DNA of 64,000 nt, from contig CAADWS010000011.1 in NCBI GenBank assembly GCA_900752815.1, positions 14,399 to 78,398 on the forward strand. The letters are read 5' to 3'. The DNA comes from Bacteroidaceae bacterium. Its GTDB lineage: Bacteria; Bacteroidota; Bacteroidia; Bacteroidales; Bacteroidaceae. Numbering within the stretch: the first letter of the stretch is position 1; each line of letters opens with the position of its first letter. A program made the translations under genes and the position numbers. Under the pieces are notes generated by a model. It had not been told where the DNA came from, did no database searches, and worked only from the letters and a program-made list of their open reading frames with translations. This document shows, piece after piece, positions 61,651-64,000 of this stretch.

Positions 61651-61785
61651 CCCCCGACCCTTCTTCCTCGTGTTCCTACAGCGGGAGCCGCACCGCCCCA
61701 ACCGGGCAATGCGGTTCCCGCTGTATCTGAATGCCGCTTCCGGGACAGCATCCCCCCGGCCAGCCTCCGGCAATGGTCACGCCGG

Positions 61786-61872
61786 AAAAACACTCAGTAC
61801 TTTAGAAAAAACTGTCAGTACTTTAGAATTTTCTATCGGTACTTTAGAAAAAACACTCAGTACTTTCGGAAA
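61786..61872. repeat. 21-base periodic intergenic repeat, copy D
   Basis: Four direct units at 21-base steps: CACTCAGTACTTTAGAAAAA, CTGTCAGTACTTTAGAATTT, CTATCGGTACTTTAGAAAAA and CACTCAGTACTTTCGGAAAA. There is no inverted unit. It lies at the boundary of the GC-rich chromosome and the AT-rich restriction block. Confidence 0.85.
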
Positions 61873-61882
61873 ACCGACCTTT

Positions 61883-61996
61883 ATGACTATGGAAAAGGAC
61901 ATGTGTTCCGCCAGTACACACGTTATTGATACACCTGCACAGCCAATTCTACTGGGTAAATGTGCGCCTTATACGGAATACTGGCTTCCTACATAA
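61883..61996 (+). other. Short open frame cut at the restriction-block junction
   Basis: An ATG frame of 37 codons (MTMEKDMCSASTHVIDTPAQ and on to YTEYWLPT) directly after repeat copy D, ending where the AT-rich hsdS sequence begins. It overlaps the non-conserved start of the hsdS frame in another frame. It could be the first exon-like piece of a gene cut by the insertion, or chance. Confidence 0.25.
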
Positions 61997-63287
61997 AAAA
62001 ACTATACATACGCCCCATTATGGGAATGTACCGTTTGAGGTACCTAATAATTGGACATGGACGACATTAGGGTCTGTTTGTAATTTTGAAAATGGTTTTG
62101 CTTTTAGTAGTGAAGATTACAAACAGGAAGGTACGCCATTAATAAGAATTTCTAATATTTCAGATAATACTATCGATTTGAACGGATGTGTCTTTGTCCA
62201 AAAAGAAATTGATGATAAATTCCTTGTCAAAGAAGGAGACTTACTTATAGCACTGTCGGGAGCAACCACAGGAAAGATGGGAATATATTCTACTGATAAA
62301 ACTGCATATCTTAATCAGCGTGTTGGAAATCTACGAATTATCGATTCTTCAATATTATGTCAGGAATACAGAAATATTTTTATGTACTCAAAAACAGAGA
62401 TAATTCTAAAACTTGCATATGGTGGTGCTCAGCCTAATATAAGTGGCTCAGTTATATGTTCATTTTTATTTCCTCTACCTCCATTGGCAGAACAGCAGAG
62501 AATAGTAACTGAGGTCGAGCATTGGTTTGCTTTGATTGACCAAATAGAACAAGGCAATGTTGATTTACAAACAAGTATCAAGCAAGCCAAAAGCAAAATC
62601 CTCGACCTCGCCATTCACGGAAAGCTAGTACCGCAAGACCTAAATGACGAACCCGCTTCTGAGTTATTAAAGCGTATCAATCCGAAGGCAGAAATTACTT
62701 GTGATAACGGGCAGTATAGGAATATTCCTAAAAATTGGTGTGCCTGCAAATTGGTTGATATATGTTCTTTCTTGTCAAGAGGAAAATCACCCAAATACTC
62801 GGAAGACGATAAAACATACCCAGTATTTGCTCAAAAATGTAATCTAAAAGATGGTGGCGTATCATTAGAGCAAGCAAGATTTTTAGATCCTTCTACTATC
62901 AACAAGTGGAATGAAGTTTACAAATTACAAAATGGGGATATCCTTGTAAATTCAACGGGTACTGGCACTGTCGGAAGAACAAGATTATTTAATACAAATT
63001 GCTTGGGTAACTATCCATTTGTAGTTCCTGATTCACATGTTTCTGTCGTAAGAGTGTTAAAAAGTATTTGTCCTCAGTATATTTATGCTTATATATCTTC
63101 TGACTCTATACAACAGTATATGGAAGAGAATCTTGCTGGAAGTACAAACCAAAAAGAATTATATATTGGGGTTTTAGAAAATATGCAAATCTTCTTACCT
63201 CCTCTTGCAGAACAGCAACGTATCGTTGCAAGAATAGAAGAGTTGTTTTCAACTCTTGACAACATTCAAAAAGCCTTAGAAGCGTAG
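61926..63287 (+). CDS. hsdS: Type I restriction specificity subunit, 5'-truncated
   Basis: The DNA-recognition subunit of a type I restriction-modification system. Two target-recognition domains are visible (about residues 35-185 and 258-425), each ending in the conserved LPPLAEQQRIV. Between them is the spacer helix LAIHGKLVPQDLNDEPASEL. The same conserved segment normally also precedes the first recognition domain, but here the frame starts abruptly at HTPHYGNVPFEVPNNW. Upstream of this there is only foreign sequence without an ATG; the first available start is a TTG. This suggests a silent or recombined cassette rather than an expressed gene. AT-rich composition marks it as acquired. A recombinase gene faces it. 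hsdM and hsdR are not in the window. Confidence 0.85.
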   Translation: MIHLHSQFYWVNVRLIRNTGFLHKKTIHTPHYGNVPFEVPNNWTWTTLGSVCNFENGFAFSSEDYKQEGTPLIRISNISDNTIDLNGCVFVQKEIDDKFLVKEGDLLIALSGATTGKMGIYSTDKTAYLNQRVGNLRIIDSSILCQEYRNIFMYSKTEIILKLAYGGAQPNISGSVICSFLFPLPPLAEQQRIVTEVEHWFALIDQIEQGNVDLQTSIKQAKSKILDLAIHGKLVPQDLNDEPASELLKRINPKAEITCDNGQYRNIPKNWCACKLVDICSFLSRGKSPKYSEDDKTYPVFAQKCNLKDGGVSLEQARFLDPSTINKWNEVYKLQNGDILVNSTGTGTVGRTRLFNTNCLGNYPFVVPDSHVSVVRVLKSICPQYIYAYISSDSIQQYMEENLAGSTNQKELYIGVLENMQIFLPPLAEQQRIVARIEELFSTLDNIQKALEA

Positions 63288-63304
63288 GAAAATACGCTTC
63301 TAAG
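63275..63304. terminator. Bidirectional terminator or recombination-site-like palindrome
   Basis: 12-bp perfect inverted repeat (63275-63286 with 63293-63304, loop GGAAAA) overlapping the hsdS stop and nine bases from the recombinase stop. It is a terminator by position; recombinase binding is a second possibility. Confidence 0.55.
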
Positions 63305-63312
63305 ATCTTATG

Positions 63313-63885
63313 CTACCAATTTACAACCTTGTCAACAATCTTTTGTTGTTCGCTAGCTGTACGCCGCAGATAGATGCGAGTAGTTTCAATACTTTCATGC
63401 CCCATAAGGTCGGCAAGTAATGCAAGGTCATTGAAACGGTCAAGGAAGTTCTTGGCAAAGCGGTGGCGGAAAGAATGAGGATAAACAACATCACGGTTCA
63501 GTCCATACTTATCGGCAAAATGTTTAAGTTGCTGGGCAATACCTCGTGTTGTAATGCGTTGTCCGAAACGATTAAGAAAGAGATACCCGCTTGTAATACC
63601 TTTCTTTTTCAACCATTGCAAAGCCTCGCTTCGCAAGTTTTTGGGGATGTATAAACGACGCACCTTGCCACCTTTACTATAAAGGTCCAGATAGCCCACT
63701 TTCACATGTTCTACCTTTATGTGCAACAGTTCACTTACCCGTGCACCTGTCGCCGCCATAAACCATACCACGAAATACCAATCTTCAGAACCATCGGCCT
63801 TTAACTGTGCTTTCAGAAACTTGTAGTCGGCATCGCTGATGACATTCTCTAAGAAGTTCTTTTGCTGCACTTTGACAAACTTCAC
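63313..63885 (-). CDS. Tyrosine recombinase, XerC/D or invertase type
   Basis: A phage integrase-family catalytic domain. All active residues are present: Arg in AATGARVSELLHIK, Lys in YSKGGKVRRLYI, His-x-x-Arg in HSFRHRFAKNFL, His in DLMGHESIETT and Tyr in TRIYLRRT. At 190 residues it is short, because the N-terminal core-binding domain of about 100 residues is missing. The frame stays open to 63972 without an ATG, so the GTG start given here is uncertain. Close relatives sit beside hsdS genes and invert specificity segments. Lying convergent with hsdS, it probably shuffles that locus. Confidence 0.83.
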   Translation of the reverse strand: MKFVKVQQKNFLENVISDADYKFLKAQLKADGSEDWYFVVWFMAATGARVSELLHIKVEHVKVGYLDLYSKGGKVRRLYIPKNLRSEALQWLKKKGITSGYLFLNRFGQRITTRGIAQQLKHFADKYGLNRDVVYPHSFRHRFAKNFLDRFNDLALLADLMGHESIETTRIYLRRTASEQQKIVDKVVNW

Positions 63886-63964
63886 CTTCAGCCTGTCGTG
63901 CTTGGTAAATTCTAAATAACGTGAGTTCGATGAATTATAACTATTTGTAAATTTGGTGATTAGC

Positions 63965-63993
63965 GAAAATTATTGTAACTTTATAGTGTTCAA
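63965..63993 (-). promoter_or_regulatory. Possible promoter of the recombinase gene
   Basis: Minus strand TTG (63993-63991), about 18-19 bases, TAATTTTC (63972-63965), one base from consensus. If real, the short form of the recombinase is the expressed one. Confidence 0.35.
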
Positions 63994-64000
63994 TTACAAA

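Noticed and set aside
1..64000. CRISPR arrays, rRNA, tRNA and complete insertion sequences
   Set aside because: No regularly spaced repeat with unique spacers, no transposase other than the tyrosine recombinase, and no tRNA cloverleaf or rRNA segment was recognised by eye. A tRNAscan or Rfam run could still find something small.

Overview
The window is chromosomal DNA of a Bacteroidales bacterium, most likely Bacteroidaceae from an animal gut. The evidence is the acpP-fabF-rnc gene order, many exported glycoside hydrolases, DUF4248, DUF5689 and PepSY-like proteins, and promoters of the Bacteroidetes type (TTTG, about 19-20 bases, TAnnTTTG). The DNA is GC-rich for this group, except for an AT-rich block from about 61.9 kb to the right end that looks acquired.

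Layout. 0-7.3 kb (minus strand): cysS, a GH92 alpha-mannosidase lipoprotein, a beta-helix/CBM6-like carbohydrate protein, and upstream of them a broken second copy of the GH92 5' end. 7.4-15.2 kb: a small membrane protein behind two tandem promoter-like repeats, a GH18 lipoprotein, an aminopeptidase P, an exported alpha/beta hydrolase and a DsbD-type reductase. 15.2-19.4 kb: a DUF4248/P5-like pair, then acpP-fabF-rnc with strong hairpins in both spacers. 19.6-21.8 kb: a second exported beta-helix protein. 22.2-30.1 kb: a TonB receptor, a DUF5689 lipoprotein, a choice-of-anchor J lipoprotein and a surface nuclease in one operon, with a divergent exported EEP nuclease. This looks like an extracellular nucleic acid scavenging system. 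30.1-42.2 kb: hisS, an acyltransferase, an aquaporin, two lipocalin-like lipoproteins, purL and an LRR protein. 42.8-49.7 kb: phosphate uptake (porin-pstSCAB) facing a PhoB/PhoR-like pair. 50-53.3 kb: a two-component system with two PepSY-like secreted proteins. 53.5-60 kb: GH29, GH3 and a phosphoesterase, then a sulfatase broken by two single-base insertions. 60.2-61.7 kb: an orphan leader resembling a cobalamin riboswitch, and a membrane protein. 61.9-64 kb: a type I restriction specificity gene without its 5' conserved region, facing a tyrosine recombinase, as in phase-variable hsdS loci.

Two non-coding families stand out. One has four intergenic copies of a 21-base periodic repeat (near 34.0, 42.6, 49.9 and 61.8 kb). 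The other has two copies of a compact promoter-plus-terminator unit (8.2-8.3 and 21.8-21.9 kb) that should make RNAs of about 45-50 nt. I saw no rRNA, tRNA, CRISPR array or complete insertion sequence.
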